This document shows, one piece after another, positions 46,843-58,290 of a stretch of DNA of 64,000 bases. Under the pieces are notes generated by a model that saw nothing but the letters and a program-made list of their open reading frames with translations, had not been told where the DNA came from and ran no database searches. The stretch spans positions 2,418,001 to 2,482,000 of the forward strand of contig OX387198.1 in the NCBI GenBank assembly GCA_947561715.1, in the 5' to 3' direction. This DNA is from Ascidia mentula. Lineage: Eukaryota; Chordata; Ascidiacea; Phlebobranchia; Ascidiidae. The first letter of the stretch is position 1, and every line of letters begins with the position of its first letter. Made by a program: the position numbers and the translations under genes.

Positions 46843-49375
46843 TCAATTTTTCAAGATTTTGGTCGCGCGTTCGTTGGCTTGGCTAATTCTCATGTTGTTC
46901 GATTCAGCCTGCATTAAAAATGAAGATATTGTTGTACGACAGAAGTGCATTTTGTATGTGACTGCTGCAGACGATTCAATAAAAGACATACAATCAATGT
47001 AACAGTAGTTGGGCATATGGGGATGCTGAGCTGTTACAAAAGCTTGCACAACACAGACAGAAATGCTTTTAAACCGCCGAACCAAACACATAATACAAAT
47101 CCTACGCACGTTTATCAACACTTTATGCAAAACCAAACAACCATTTGCCCCTGAATACAATTATATCCTGTATAGAGAACCAAACAAACAATTATATCAA
47201 AGTGATCGTAATCAAAAAAAAGAAAAAACTAGGCAGATTGTTTGTACAAGAAGTGCCAGAAAAATAGAAACCTCAATGTTTAAATCAGAAGGGAAAAACC
47301 AAACACCTACCTTAGTGTTTATTCTGTCAATCTGTTGGTTCTGAGAGTTAATTTTGTTGCCCATGTCGATAGCCATGTGTTTGAGGTTTCCAAGGACTCT
47401 GGCAACTAGGCCGAGGTTTTCTTCCAACTCATCTTCTCTTGCATCATTGGTGACTCTGCATTCATCACATACATATCATATTGATGAATGTTTATAACCA
47501 GGTATGAATATGTATTAAAAATTTAAAACATTCCAAACTTGCAGGTTGGATCATTTTGTGTGCTTTATGACACTTAAGGCCGCATCTCAGAATTAAATCC
47601 TAAAAATTGAGTTTTAGAAGTCATTTGTCATTGTGCACCTGGTTACAGTTTCTCTTGTTTGCCAAAAACAATTGCCGGGTCTGATGCCTCATGAAGGGGG
47701 ACTACTATTGCTGAACAGAAAAAAAATTGATTGCAGCTGCATTAAGACAGCACATTGGGGGGTTTAGCAAAGGCTAACTGCTAAATTGTCAGTCCTAGGG
47801 GGTGTACAAACAGCCCCGGTGGGGCCCCAAGACAGTTGCAAGACATCTAATTCTTAATGAATTGTGTAGAGGAGGGTTGGTGGCTTCACTTAATCGCAAA
47901 TGGAGGGTACTTTCTGTGATTCATTTTTTCACAAAACAAACCTACACTTTTTTCTGCTTTTTTGGCCAAAATAATGGCCAACAGAGGGTCAAAATGCCCC
48001 CGGGGGAGCAGTTAAAGTAGTTATCTCAATTATAAATTTGGCCTGAATTCCTAGTCAAGGGTCGGCACTAACAGAAAATCACAAATTGACCATACTTTCT
48101 GTGATTCATTTTTCCACAAAATCTACCTCAATATTTGGGTAGTTTTTCAGCCACATGTTCAACAGCACCCTCAACCAATTTACTGCCTGACTAATAACCC
48201 TGAAAACCATAGTAAAACTGCCCCAAACACGCTGAAAATCGCCCTGGCAACAGCCTGTTCATCTGCGCTCATTCAACCAAAACACTGGCGCCATGCATGA
48301 CCCATTGCATTGTTACGCATAATTTTACTCTGTTACGCAGAACATAGTTCGAGAAGGGCATTTCCCAACCGGGAAAGTCTTTTCTATAGAAATACAGAGA
48401 TGCGGCCTTAAGGATGAAAGTTTACACAAAAAGTTTATGAGGAAATAATTAGGGAATAGTTTGGTGTCTGAGGTTATTGTCATGTGTGTTTCAGACCCTA
48501 ATTTTCACTTAATTGAATTGTGCATTTTTTGTATTAAACCATTCGGGACAGTTTGGTGAAAGAATTCATGAAAAATTTTACAGACACTTTTCAACGTGTG
48601 TGGTTTTTTTCACACCCAACATTTTATTAAATAGTTTATTGACCAATTTTAACGTTTTCAGAATTTCCTGTAACTGTAGTAGATATGGCCTGACACTGTG
48701 ACACATATGTAAACAGACGAAACATCTTAAATCCCAATTGTTTCGAAAGTACAAATTGATATAAACTGAAGAAAACTATGCATATATTTCAGCCATCATG
48801 AGGTTTTCAGGCTTGGCAGCCCAGGCAATGCAGCCCAGCTGGATCAGCCACTTTTTCCTGACAAGTCGAAGCAAGATTTGAAAAATCAAGCTCCCGGTGA
48901 GGTTTGAACTCACGACCCTGGGCTAACCAGGCCCAATGCTCTACCAACTGAGCTACAGGAGCTCAGTGGTTTCACGGGGTATATTGTGGCCAAGGTACAC
49001 TGGTGCGCAAGCGCACAACTTGCCAGGCAACCTTCACATATACGTAGGGGATCTCTACCACCGTATCAGATGACGCAGTAATATTTCATGCAATGGTCCT
49101 TGCTTGGCAGTGGGGCGATCCTGCCTATCATGCCATTGCATGAAATATTACTGTATATTTCAGCCATTCCTGAATTCGGTGCAGGAGTTTCAAAGGTGAT
49201 TAAGACCAGTTTTAAGGCAATAATTATATTTTTACCTCTGCATGTAAGCGCCACCAACTTGTGCTTGTTCTCGTGGGTCTTGTACACGTAACACGTTGAG
49301 GTTGGTTGCTAACCACCTTTCCATCTTCGTTCGATTGCCACGTTTTCTTGTATTCGTCACCTAAAGTTCTTTGCC
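46843..49375 (-). CDS. SNAP-25-like t-SNARE, C-terminal exons (partial, one frameshift)
   Basis: SNAP-25 family proteins provide Qb and Qc helices to exocytic SNARE complexes at the plasma membrane. Exons on the - strand: 49236-49375 (linker), 47311-47455 and 46843-46908 (stop). The last two join in phase and encode [14 protein letters not shown], then [22 protein letters not shown] and ANERATKIL, which is the Qc SNARE helix with its central Gln and the usual family ending. The linker exon encodes [15 protein letters not shown] and, in the +1 frame, [18 protein letters not shown], both matching the family in order, so one base is inserted near 49,285. No Qb helix exons or cysteine-rich anchor were found upstream, so the gene is partial here, possibly a damaged copy or split by assembly error. 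MSFASAKKIAG followed by a donor near 50,180-50,212 could be a first exon, but this is weak. Confidence 0.8.
47578..48407. mobile_element. 830-bp non-autonomous DNA transposon, TTAA target
   Basis: TTAA flanks both sides (47574-47577 and 48408-48411). The ends GGCCGCATCTCAG and CAGAGATGCGGCC are inverted repeats with one mismatch. No ORF. TTAA targets fit piggyBac, Kolobok or Sola3 elements; the TIR does not decide between them. Both arms share sequence with the foldback element at 54,505-58,712. It sits in an intron of the SNAP-25-like gene. Confidence 0.8.
48797..49049 (-). repeat. tRNA-containing interspersed repeat, copy 2 (full)
   Basis: The tRNA-like core is flanked on the right by sequence shared with 675-760 and on the left by sequence (GGATCAGCCACTTTTTCCTG and surroundings) that also occurs in intron 3 of copies B (about 24,357-24,445) and C (about 37,123-37,201). 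The recurrence of these parts at dispersed sites supports a SINE-type family. It lies in an intron of the SNAP-25-like gene. Confidence 0.55.
48890..48962 (-). tRNA. tRNA-like sequence, Thr(GGT)-like fold, probably a SINE head
   Basis: A 73-nt cloverleaf can be drawn on the - strand: acceptor GCTCCTG/CGGGAGC (one G-T pair), D stem GCTC/GAGC, anticodon stem TGGGC/GCCCA with loop CTGGTTA, and T arm GTGAG-TTCAAAC-CTCAC. The anticodon would be GGT. There are two bases instead of one between the D and anticodon stems, which is atypical. Internal A and B boxes are intact. Because the flanks recur elsewhere in the window, it is more likely part of a tRNA-derived repeat than a dedicated tRNA gene. 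Confidence 0.5.
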
Positions 49376-49676
49376 CTGATGTACAACTGTAGCAAAATAC
49401 AAAAATGTATTACTTTTAGGCTTGTTGATGTACAACTGTAGCAAAATATTGGGAAGCCAAGACACATCAATTACGATGGGTGGGATTTTTTGAGTTGCCT
49501 TCTTCTATGGTGGACATATAAAAAACCTTGGTTACATTTTAAGTAAGGGTCACAGACTTGTCGATCTATAAAAGGAGTAGGTGACCATTAAAAGATTGGA
49601 GAACACAGGCCCTACTTATACTTGTAAGGCTCAGTTAACTTCTATCAAGCAGACAACTTTTATTAGTGTTTAGTGA

Positions 49677-49725
49677 GCTGCAGACAGGGGCACTGTTTCG
49701 ACCTAATAGTTCTCATCAGTGCAGC
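49677..49725 (-). ncRNA. Type I hammerhead ribozyme motif
   Basis: On the - strand the 49 nt read: stem I GCTGCA, core CTGATGA, stem II GAAC-TATTA-GGTC (one A-G mismatch), core GAAA, stem III CAG-TGCCC-CTG, then TC and stem I TGCAGC. Every conserved core base is present, including the A15.1-U16.1 pair and a GUC cleavage site. Stem I can extend by one A-T pair. It lies upstream of the SNAP-25-like exons in the same sense. A decayed second copy at 61,193-61,236 shows it belongs to a dispersed family. Self-cleavage is predicted, not shown. Confidence 0.8.
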
Positions 49726-50347
49726 TATTTTCATTTGGACTGCTGCCGTACGTTTCAGCCATCTTAGTAAAAGATTGTTTACCTGATTGGTGTTGAATAT
49801 GCGGAGTTTACAGAAGAACACGCATTAAACGCAACAGTATCAACAGCAAGAACACGCAAGCAGACTTATCTTCAGCAGTGCAGGCGGCCGAAATGATTTG
49901 GTACGCTGCAGCGTTTACCACCTTTTTTAATTTCTTTTCGACTTCTTCACTGAACGATTAATTTTATTTATAAATGTGTTATGCAGCAAATAATGCCTAA
50001 AGTGCCCACACAGCGAAGTACAAACTCAGCTAGTAGAAATCATTGGCAGCACTGACGCACAACAATAGACTTGATAACCGCTTTTCAAGTTACGGGTTAG
50101 TGTGGTAACCCCGCACCATGTTTCTGCAAATTTTAGCAAAAACAAACGTAAAGTATAATTCAGCTGAATATCTGTCTTACCCGCAATTTTTTTCGCGGAT
50201 GCGAAGGACATTTGGTTACCCTTGAGCGATGGCGCGGGTGGAATCACCCCAAGCAACTCTGTTTGTTGATTTTGTTGGGGTTCCTCCTTTTTTCCTTTGT
50301 TTGGTTCCTGTTCGAAACCAACAGCGCCATTTTGAAAAGGGGAAACA

Positions 50348-50356
50348 AAGAGAAAC
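50348..50356 (+). promoter_or_regulatory. IRF-like site upstream of the kinase
   Basis: AAGAGAAAC fits the AANNGAAA IRF core and lies about 60 bp before the kinase start codon, next to a second GAAAC. Short motif, weak evidence. Confidence 0.2.
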
Positions 50357-50413
50357 AGTTCTTGTGGAATACGTTTGCAGGTGTCCTTTCTGTCCTGATT
50401 AGATGGTGGTAAT

Positions 50414-53400
50414 ATGTCTTCTGTGGAAGAGGTATGTGGAGTTTTAAATTCTAATCATAGTAGTATTTTCCATAAAATTTACTATGCGCCCTTTTCGAAA
50501 TGTTACCAGGTTAGCCTACCCCACATATCCTCATGTTTTTGATCAGCAATATTGGTAATAGTAACCATCTGTTTATATATGTTTTGTAGTTTCATTTAAT
50601 CAAAGCTGAGGATATTTTATGTGACCAATGGAATTTTGTTGCTGGACAAGGTGGATTCAGTGACGTAATAATTGGTTACCATGTTGGTTTGAAGCAATTT
50701 GTTGCGGTCAAAGTAATTAAAGTTGTTGGTCGTCACAGTGAAGAACTCTTTAAAAAAACGTAAATCCAGCATTCATGATACACTACTGCAACTGTTTTTT
50801 TTTTGACAATGATATATTGTTGCAGAATTGGTGAAGAGCTGGAAAACCTGCAAAAACTAAATCATATCAACATAGTGAGTGTTTATGGTTGGACCAAATG
50901 GCCATTTGCCTTAGGGATTGTCATGGAGTTCTGTAAAGGAAGGAGCCTTTTGGAACTGTTGCTGAATACCTCGATCAGTTTGGGATTCCCCTTGCGTGTC
51001 CGGTTTTTACTGGATGCTGCAGAAGGTCTTAAAGCTTGCCACGGTTTACCTCTGAAGAGAATGATTCACGGAGATGTCAAGCCTGAAAATGGGTTGCTTA
51101 CCAAAATTCTGCGCCTCAAATTGTGTGACTTTGGAAATGCGGAACTCGCAACCATAACTGGATCGACGACAAAGAATCCTTCAGCAAGAAGCAAGAAGGA
51201 AAGACCTCAATACACACCGATGTACACAGCACCTGAAAAAATTGAAAAACCTACAATGAAACCAACAAAAGAACTTGATGTTTATGCTTTCGGTGTGATG
51301 ATCTATACTGTCGTGGTTAGGGCATTGCCATACTCCACCGACAACCAGAAAGCTTTACTAGACTCCATTAAGGAAGGGACTAGACCAAACTGTTTAGTAA
51401 TAGAAGAACTGAAGCAAAATCTTAATGAAAGCGACAGAGCAATCGTTGAAAACCTGGAGCAACTAATGAAGCAGTGTTGGGATCAAGATCCATCTAAACG
51501 ACCAACGATGATCGAAATCTGTGAGAAATTGCAGCAACTTCTCAGCCAGCAAGACCCAGAAGTGATCGAGCAACAAGTGGAAGACGTGGTCTGGCAGAAG
51601 AACATGAAAGATCCCTTTCTTGTCAAAGATGAGAAGTTGGTTTCCCTTCAATGGTTTTGCACAAGAACCCGAAGATTCCAAGGTTTGTTCTCAAAATTAC
51701 ACCAACTAGAAAAAATGTCGAATCATTAACTGTATTAACTATCACTTTCACTGATATGTGGTTCTTTCTTTGCACAGTACCTGACAATCCTCCGCCCTCT
51801 AATGATGCCAAGAAAGATCATTCATCTACGGACAAGAAACCAGTTTCAGGTGATTCTGTTCAAAGCCCATCATCTTCTAGATTGGCATCAGAAGTTAATC
51901 GAGATTGTTATTTAAAACCTAATGTCAGACAGAAAAATATATTTTTGCAAGGTACTGGCTTGACTGCTTGCGCCATAGTTTTTTTTACTTTTGCTGTGGA
52001 AAAAATACAAACTATAACAATTACTTCAATACATTGCGTCCTTCTCTGGTCAAGAAATTTGCAGCACCAAATGAAGTTAGATTAGGCTCGCAAAAGCTCA
52101 TGCAAATAAAGTGTTTAGAAGCCACTTTTTCAAAAACAATGCAACAGCAATTACTAAAACTATAACAAGTTCTTGTATAGAACTTATTGTAGACAAATGA
52201 GATGTAGCACTGTGGTAAATACAGATGCCATAGCTCAGGGCTCGCCAACCTTTTAAATGCTGTGGTCAGTTTACAAATTATGTTTAAATTTTGATGACTT
52301 CATGTGCCAACCTATATGTGTACACAAAAGTATCTTGGCCTTTTTTTTAACCATTCTCTGCATAGTGACTGATCATATGGGAATATATGAAGGCAGCACA
52401 CAAGCATGGACATTGGAGTAATGAACTTGTAAAGCACTCACAGTACTATCAAAAATCATCTCAAATTTGTTATGGATACCACATATTGTTGACTCTGCCA
52501 TAATTTACTTGTGCAATGTAAAATTTTAAGAATGTTTGCAATTTTTGCTTTTGACAATTTCACTATGAATTGATCACATTTGTATTTGTCTGCACTTATC
52601 ACAAAAAAAACTAAATCCCTCAAACATTTAGTCCCTGTGTTTTCATCACAGAGACCAATCCAAACTCTGATGCGGGAAACCGATCTCCTGCACTTGGTGA
52701 TGTCACCCTAACTCATTCATCCACAGATCAAGTGGTTTTTGGACAAGCAGGTAATGTTACAAGCTGGTGTATGCAGAGATTATGTGCCTATATTGCGCAA
52801 ACATAAATACTGATCACTTGAGTAAAAACCCGTCTTCACTTTAAAGTGCTGATCCTAAATTTTTTTATAGCAGGTCAAGAATTATCCAATGTGAGGTCAC
52901 AACATTATGACTTGAATGGTGAAGAAATAGTTGAGCAACAACCAGGTATATTCAAAGATGTTGTATGGTTTAGGATAGTTTACTAAAAACAAAAATCACT
53001 CAACATAACATTAAGTGCCTTACACATGACAACAATGAATATACCAATAAACAACAATTAGGTATTTAAAAATACTGTTAAGTTTGCAAGTTTGCTTTAC
53101 ATCTTTTTAATGTTATTATAATATCAAAAGCTCATTGTAAGGCTTTATGCAATTTATATTTCCATAACAAACTGTATGACCTCTCAGCTGTTTCACTGCT
53201 GAAAATCGAGTCATTATATTACCATGTAAATTCGTCTCTAAAAAATATTCATCGCCATAAATACATATTAGTATTACATTTTGTAACAGATGAGTGTTTT
53301 CTCGTTTGGTAAAGTTAGAAACCACGATCTAGTTTGATTTAACTGCTCTATACAAAATTATTCCCCATTACAAAACCTAGTTAATAAATTTGCTCTGTTT

Positions 53401-53660
53401 CCCATCCTGGTTAATTCTCCATGTCTTCATTGTCTATCTATTGACAAAAAAGTATTCATGCCAGGGTTTATTTGTTGCAGTTTTAGCAAACAGTTTAAAA
53501 CCACCTGGAACATTTGACTTCTATGTTTGTATTAAAATAATAGTTGACATTAGCAATCCATTCTCATTCAGCTTTGAAAAGAAAATCAAGCAATGACGTT
53601 CCAAGCGCTTCCAGTGACAGCAAGAAAATTAAAAAAAATACTGAAGATGGAACATCATGA
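50414..53660 (+). CDS. RIPK/IRAK-like (TKL-type) protein kinase with modular tail (7 exons, 492 aa)
   Basis: Predicted cytoplasmic Ser/Thr kinase of signalling type. Exons: 50414-50431, 50590-50759, 50826-51682, 51778-51951, 52652-52750, 52874-52945 and 53572-53660, totalling 1,479 nt with the frame open to TGA. Kinase domain about residues 16-300: glycine loop GQGGFSDV (25-32), VAVK Lys47, helix C Glu near 67, HGDVKPEN (144-151, HRD arginine replaced by Gly, so a non-RD kinase), DFG (164-166) and APE (198-200). All catalytic residues are present. The tail (349-492) is low-complexity, built of phase-1 exons, one ending EEIVEQQPG, and finishes with a basic patch LKRKSS...KKIKK that could be an NLS. 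No death domain or TPR is visible. Family placement within TKL is tentative; catalytic kinase status is well supported. Confidence 0.88.
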
Positions 53661-53680
53661 AAGGAAGAAGCAGGTGAAAA

Positions 53681-53686
53681 AATAAA
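53681..53686 (+). terminator. Polyadenylation signal of the kinase gene
   Basis: AATAAA 20 nt after the stop codon. Another candidate lies near 53,778. The second would include the 15-nt motif at 53,739-53,753 shared with the MADF-TPR 3' flanks. Confidence 0.4.
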
Positions 53687-53699
53687 ACTTACGACCTCC

Positions 53700-54500
53700 G
53701 TCATAAATATTTTGATATTGTTAATGGAGGGCACCTGTTATGACATCACAAACTAGTGATTGTGGTAAACATAATATAAATAAATGTAAATTCATGTTAT
53801 ATCACTTCAGCAGGCATGGTGTCAGACTGAGACTTTTTGACGATAATTTTGGGTCTTCGAGGATGGAAGCCTCCCAAAATCATCGATTCGGGACCCTACA
53901 ACCTGGATAGATTAGGGAACCGTTACCGTAATTTAAAGTCAAATGTATCACTGAAGTATAAAATAAACAGTCCAATGAAATGAGTAAAGATTTATTAAAA
54001 CAAAATTAGTTTTTCATGTATCTGCCAAAGCTGAATCGCGGTCAGAGTAATGTTAGCAACCTTGGATTTTGAAACCGTTTTCACTGCGTATCAGCGATGA
54101 CCTTTATTTTGGGTAATGAGTTAACCGCATATTAGTCCCGGGTTACTTCTGCATGAGAGAAGTTATTGTGTTTCGGGTAATGCGTTGCCAAACCTCGTAA
54201 GTTTGCGAAACAACCTTCTGCCCAGTGAGTTGGCTGCTCGCTATATTTCCCCCGTCGGGCATTGATAAAATAAAATATGACGCAAGTCCATTGCTTTACA
54301 TGACTGAGAATAGTTTGGGATGCAAAAAGACATAGGCTTGATGCTTAATTAGGGGTCGGGAACATTTTTGTCTAAGGTAACAAGGAAAGCTATATATTAA
54401 AAAATAATTTCTGTGTACAGCCATGTAACATTTTTCAACGCTTTAATTGGTTTATACAGTACACACAAGGTGGAACGAAGTCACTCTAGGGGAGGAAAGC
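53700..54500. other. Intergenic, no gene seen
   Basis: Contains TATGACATCACAAAC at 53,739-53,753, also found after the stop codons of copies B and C and nearly identical in A. No exon recognised in the rest. Confidence 0.5.
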
Positions 54501-55415
54501 TATAGGCCGCATATCAGTATTAAATCCCCAAAATCTAGTTTTGAAGGCTATCACCATTAATACCCATACTGAGTGATTTGCTTTTTTGCCAACAACAATT
54601 CCTGTGGTCAGTGACCCATGAAGATCTACTGCTACTATTCATAGAGAAAAAAAATTGATTGCAGCTGTATCCGCCAAAACACAGCAAGGATCTGAGGAGC
54701 CTCCAGGAGGATCTTTTGTCCTATAGGATAGCAAAAACAGTCCCAGGGGGCAACCAAAGCAACTTTCTCGTGACAATTTTTTTTGCCATTGCGTAGAATA
54801 GGGTTAGGGCCAACATTAAATTGCAAATTGGATGAGGTTTTTGTGATTCATTTTTTCGCAAAACCATCTTACATTTTTTTGCAGCCCATTTAGCTAAAAT
54901 AATGGCCGAAATGACCCCTAGGGGGTGCTTTAAGCAACTATCTTGCAACTAATTTTCACCTTACTGCGTAGCCAAGAGGCGGGCCTAACATAAAATCACA
55001 AATTAAGGTATACTTCTGTGATTCAATTTTGAGCTACATCCCCTTGAACATTTTGGTGGTTTTTCAACTAAACTTTTCACAGCACCCTGCACCAAACGTC
55101 TGATTGACTGAGAAGAGCAAAAAATGCACTAAAACTGCACTAAACACGCTGAAAATCGACCACCCTCATTCTGGCAGAATAATTTTGCAAATTTGCCACA
55201 TTTTTAAAGGTACAACAGGCATTTACTCAAAAATTGGTTTCTTTTGGATTAGAATCAAATTGCAGAGATAAGCAAGCAGTTCAAACCTCAAAAAACATTT
55301 AAACAAATTTTTTCGCAGCTGTATCAATCAAAAAAATCGCGAATTAAAAAAATCGCCTGGTTTTGCGATTCAGCATAATGGCGGCATGCAAAAAACTTCC
55401 CTAATACAATGAATT

Positions 55416-56479
55416 CTGCTCGGCGTTCTTGCAATAGGTGCCAATATTGACCAACATCACGAGAACGGAAATTTAATGCTCTACCACATGCAATTAACAA
55501 ATTTGAAATTAAGGTGCCGGATGACCTTCAAATCGCCCATCGAAGACGACCCGCTTTTTGCGAATCAGCAGCATAATGGCGTAATGTCGGCATGCGAAAA
55601 ACTTCCCTATTAAAACAATTCTGCTCGGCGTTCTTGCAATAGGTGCCAATATTGACCAACATCACGAGAACGGAAATTTAATGCTCTACCACATGCAATT
55701 AACAAATTTGAAATTAAGGTGCCGGATGACCTTCAAATCGCCCATCGAAGACGACCCGCTTTTTGCGAATCAGCAGCATAATGGCGTAATGTCGGCATGC
55801 GAAAAACTTTCCTATTAAAACAATTCTGCTCGGCGTTCTTGCAATAGGTGCCAATATTGACCAATATCACGAGAACCGAAATTTAATGCTCTACCACATG
55901 CAATTAACAAATTTGAAATTAAGGTGCCGGATGACCTTCAAATCGCCCATCGAAGACGACCCGCTTTTTGCGAATCAGCAGCATAATGGCGTAATGTCGG
56001 CATGCGAAAAACTTCCCTATTAAAACAATTCTGCTCGGCGTTCTTGCAATAGGTGCCAATATTGACCAACATCACGAGAACGGAAATTTAATGCTATACC
56101 ACATGCAATTAACAAATTTGAAATTAAGGTGCCGGATGACCTTCAAATCGCCCATCGAAGACGACCCGCTTTTTGCGAATCAGCAGCATAATGGCGTAAT
56201 GTCGGCATGCGAAAAACTTCCCTATTAAAACAATTCTGCTCGGCGTTCTTGCAATAGGTGCCAATATTGACCAACATCACGAGAACGGAAATTTAATGCT
56301 CTACCACATGCAATTAACAAATTTGAAATTAAGGTGCCGGATGACCTTCAAATCGCCCATCGAAGACGACCCGCTTTTTGCGAATCAGCAGCATAATGGC
56401 GTAATGTCGGCATGCGAAAAACTTCCCTATTAAAACAATTCTGCTCGGCGTTCTTGCAATAGGTGCCAATATTGACCAA
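55416..56479 (+). repeat. 205-bp tandem array, five units plus a partial
   Basis: CTGCTCGGCGTTCTTGCAAT recurs at 55416, 55621, 55826, 56031, 56236 and 56441, exactly 205 bp apart. Units are almost identical. Each contains TTTTTGCGAATCAGCAGCAT, derived from the adjacent arm sequence. Confidence 0.95.
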
Positions 56480-57644
56480 ATTTGACCATATTGACCAATA
56501 AGCCTTCTAAATTTATAACTTGAGCAGTATGCAAGTACAACATGTGTTCAATCATGTACATTTGCACAAATCAGCAAACTTGGCAATAATACACAACTTT
56601 ATTTGAAAAAAATTGTATTTGTTGACTTCCGGGGCCGGGCCACGTAGCAGCCTTCGACATGCTACAAAATATTGATTTGCGGACTGCAGTTTGTACACCC
56701 TTGGTGTAAACAAATACAAAACATTTTTGCTACATGTTTAGATGATGGATTGCTTTCTACATTTCTTTTTCATGTGCTCTTTGGATAAAATGGCAACAAA
56801 TTTTAGAGATATGTGACATATATAACGCTAAATACTATTTTTTCTAATACACACAAACATATGTATTTACTGTTTATCCTGTGACATGTGTTGCATAATT
56901 GATTTCTGTGACAAAATACTGTAAAAAAAATATGCTCTATTTTCTGTGCAGATCGTATTCAGTTCGAAAAAAAAGGAAAAGTTGAATTGTTATGGTTACT
57001 TTTGAGGAAAAAGAAAATTGAAAATGTAGTGTAGTTCATACTACACCTGACAAATTCCTGCAAATGTGTCATTGGTAGGGGAGTCAGGAGATAATAGGAG
57101 AGGGGTTAATAAAATTTTCATGTTAGGTACCACGAATCCATACGAGTTGATAAACCCTTCGGTATCTGAGATCAAATCCTAATAGAATGCAACAGTACAG
57201 TCAAACGATAACGCGTGAAATATGTCCACATCAACGTCATTGCGTCATAAGGGACAAACAGAAAGAAAGGCAATCTTCGACCAAAACGAATTTCAATGCC
57301 AGGACCAAACTTTATTTTATCAAAATAGGACTAAAGACCGCATATCAGCAACTCTATTAAAATAGTTTTGCCCGCGGGGAATGCCCGTCTTGTACTCCTG
57401 CGTCATAGAGAGTCTTAGTTTTGTCACAAGGCAACCGGTGATGCATTGGGGTCAATTTTCTGTTTAATGAGCAAGAAGTCACGTGGTGTAGCCAGGGCGA
57501 TTTTCAGCGTGTTTGGTGCAGTTTTAGTGCAAATTTTTGCACTTCTCAGTCAGTCAGACGTTTGGTGCAGGGTGCTGTGAAAAGTTTAGTTGAAAAACAA
57601 TCAAAATGTTCAAGGGGGTGAAGCACAAAATTGAATCTTTTATT

Positions 57645-58290
57645 GGCACCTATTGCAAGAACGCCGAGCAGAATTGTTTTAATAGGGAAGTTTTTCGCAT
57701 GCCGACATTACGCCATTATGCTGCTGATTCGCAAAAAGCGGGTCGTCTTCGATTGGCGATTTGAAGGTCATCCGGCACCTTAATTTCAAATTTGTTAATT
57801 GCATGTGGTAGAGCATTAAATTTCCGTTCTCGTGATATTGGTCAATATTGGCACCTATTGCAAGAACGCCGAGCAGAATTGTTTTAATAGGGAAGTTTTT
57901 CGCATGCCGACATTACGCCATTATGCTGCTGATTCGCAAAAAGCGGGTCGTCTTCGATTGGCGATTTGAAGGTCATCCGGCACCTTAATTTCAAATTTGT
58001 TAATTGCATGTGGTAGAGCATTAAATTTCCGTTCTCGTGATATTGGTCAATATTGGCACCTATTGCAAGAACGCCGAGCAGAATTGTTTTAATAGGGAAG
58101 TTTTTCGCATGCCGACATTACGCCATTATGCTGCTGATTCGCAAAAAGCGGGTCGTCTTCGATTGGCGATTTGAAGGTCATCCGGCACCTTAATTTCAAA
58201 TTTGTTAATTGCATGTGGTAGAGCATTAAATTTCCGTTCTCGTGATATTGGTCAATATTGGCACCTATTGCAAGAACGCCGAGCAGAATT
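57645..58290 (-). repeat. 205-bp tandem array, inverted, three units plus a partial
   Basis: GGCACCTATTGCAAGAACGC recurs at 57645, 57850, 58055 and 58260, 205 bp apart, in the opposite orientation to the array at 55,416-56,479. Confidence 0.95.

Noticed and set aside
53738-53830. Possible LTR end and primer-binding site (TGTTATGACATC ... TGGTGTCAGACTG)
   Set aside because: No second LTR copy or retrotransposon ORF nearby, and the putative LTR would be far too short.
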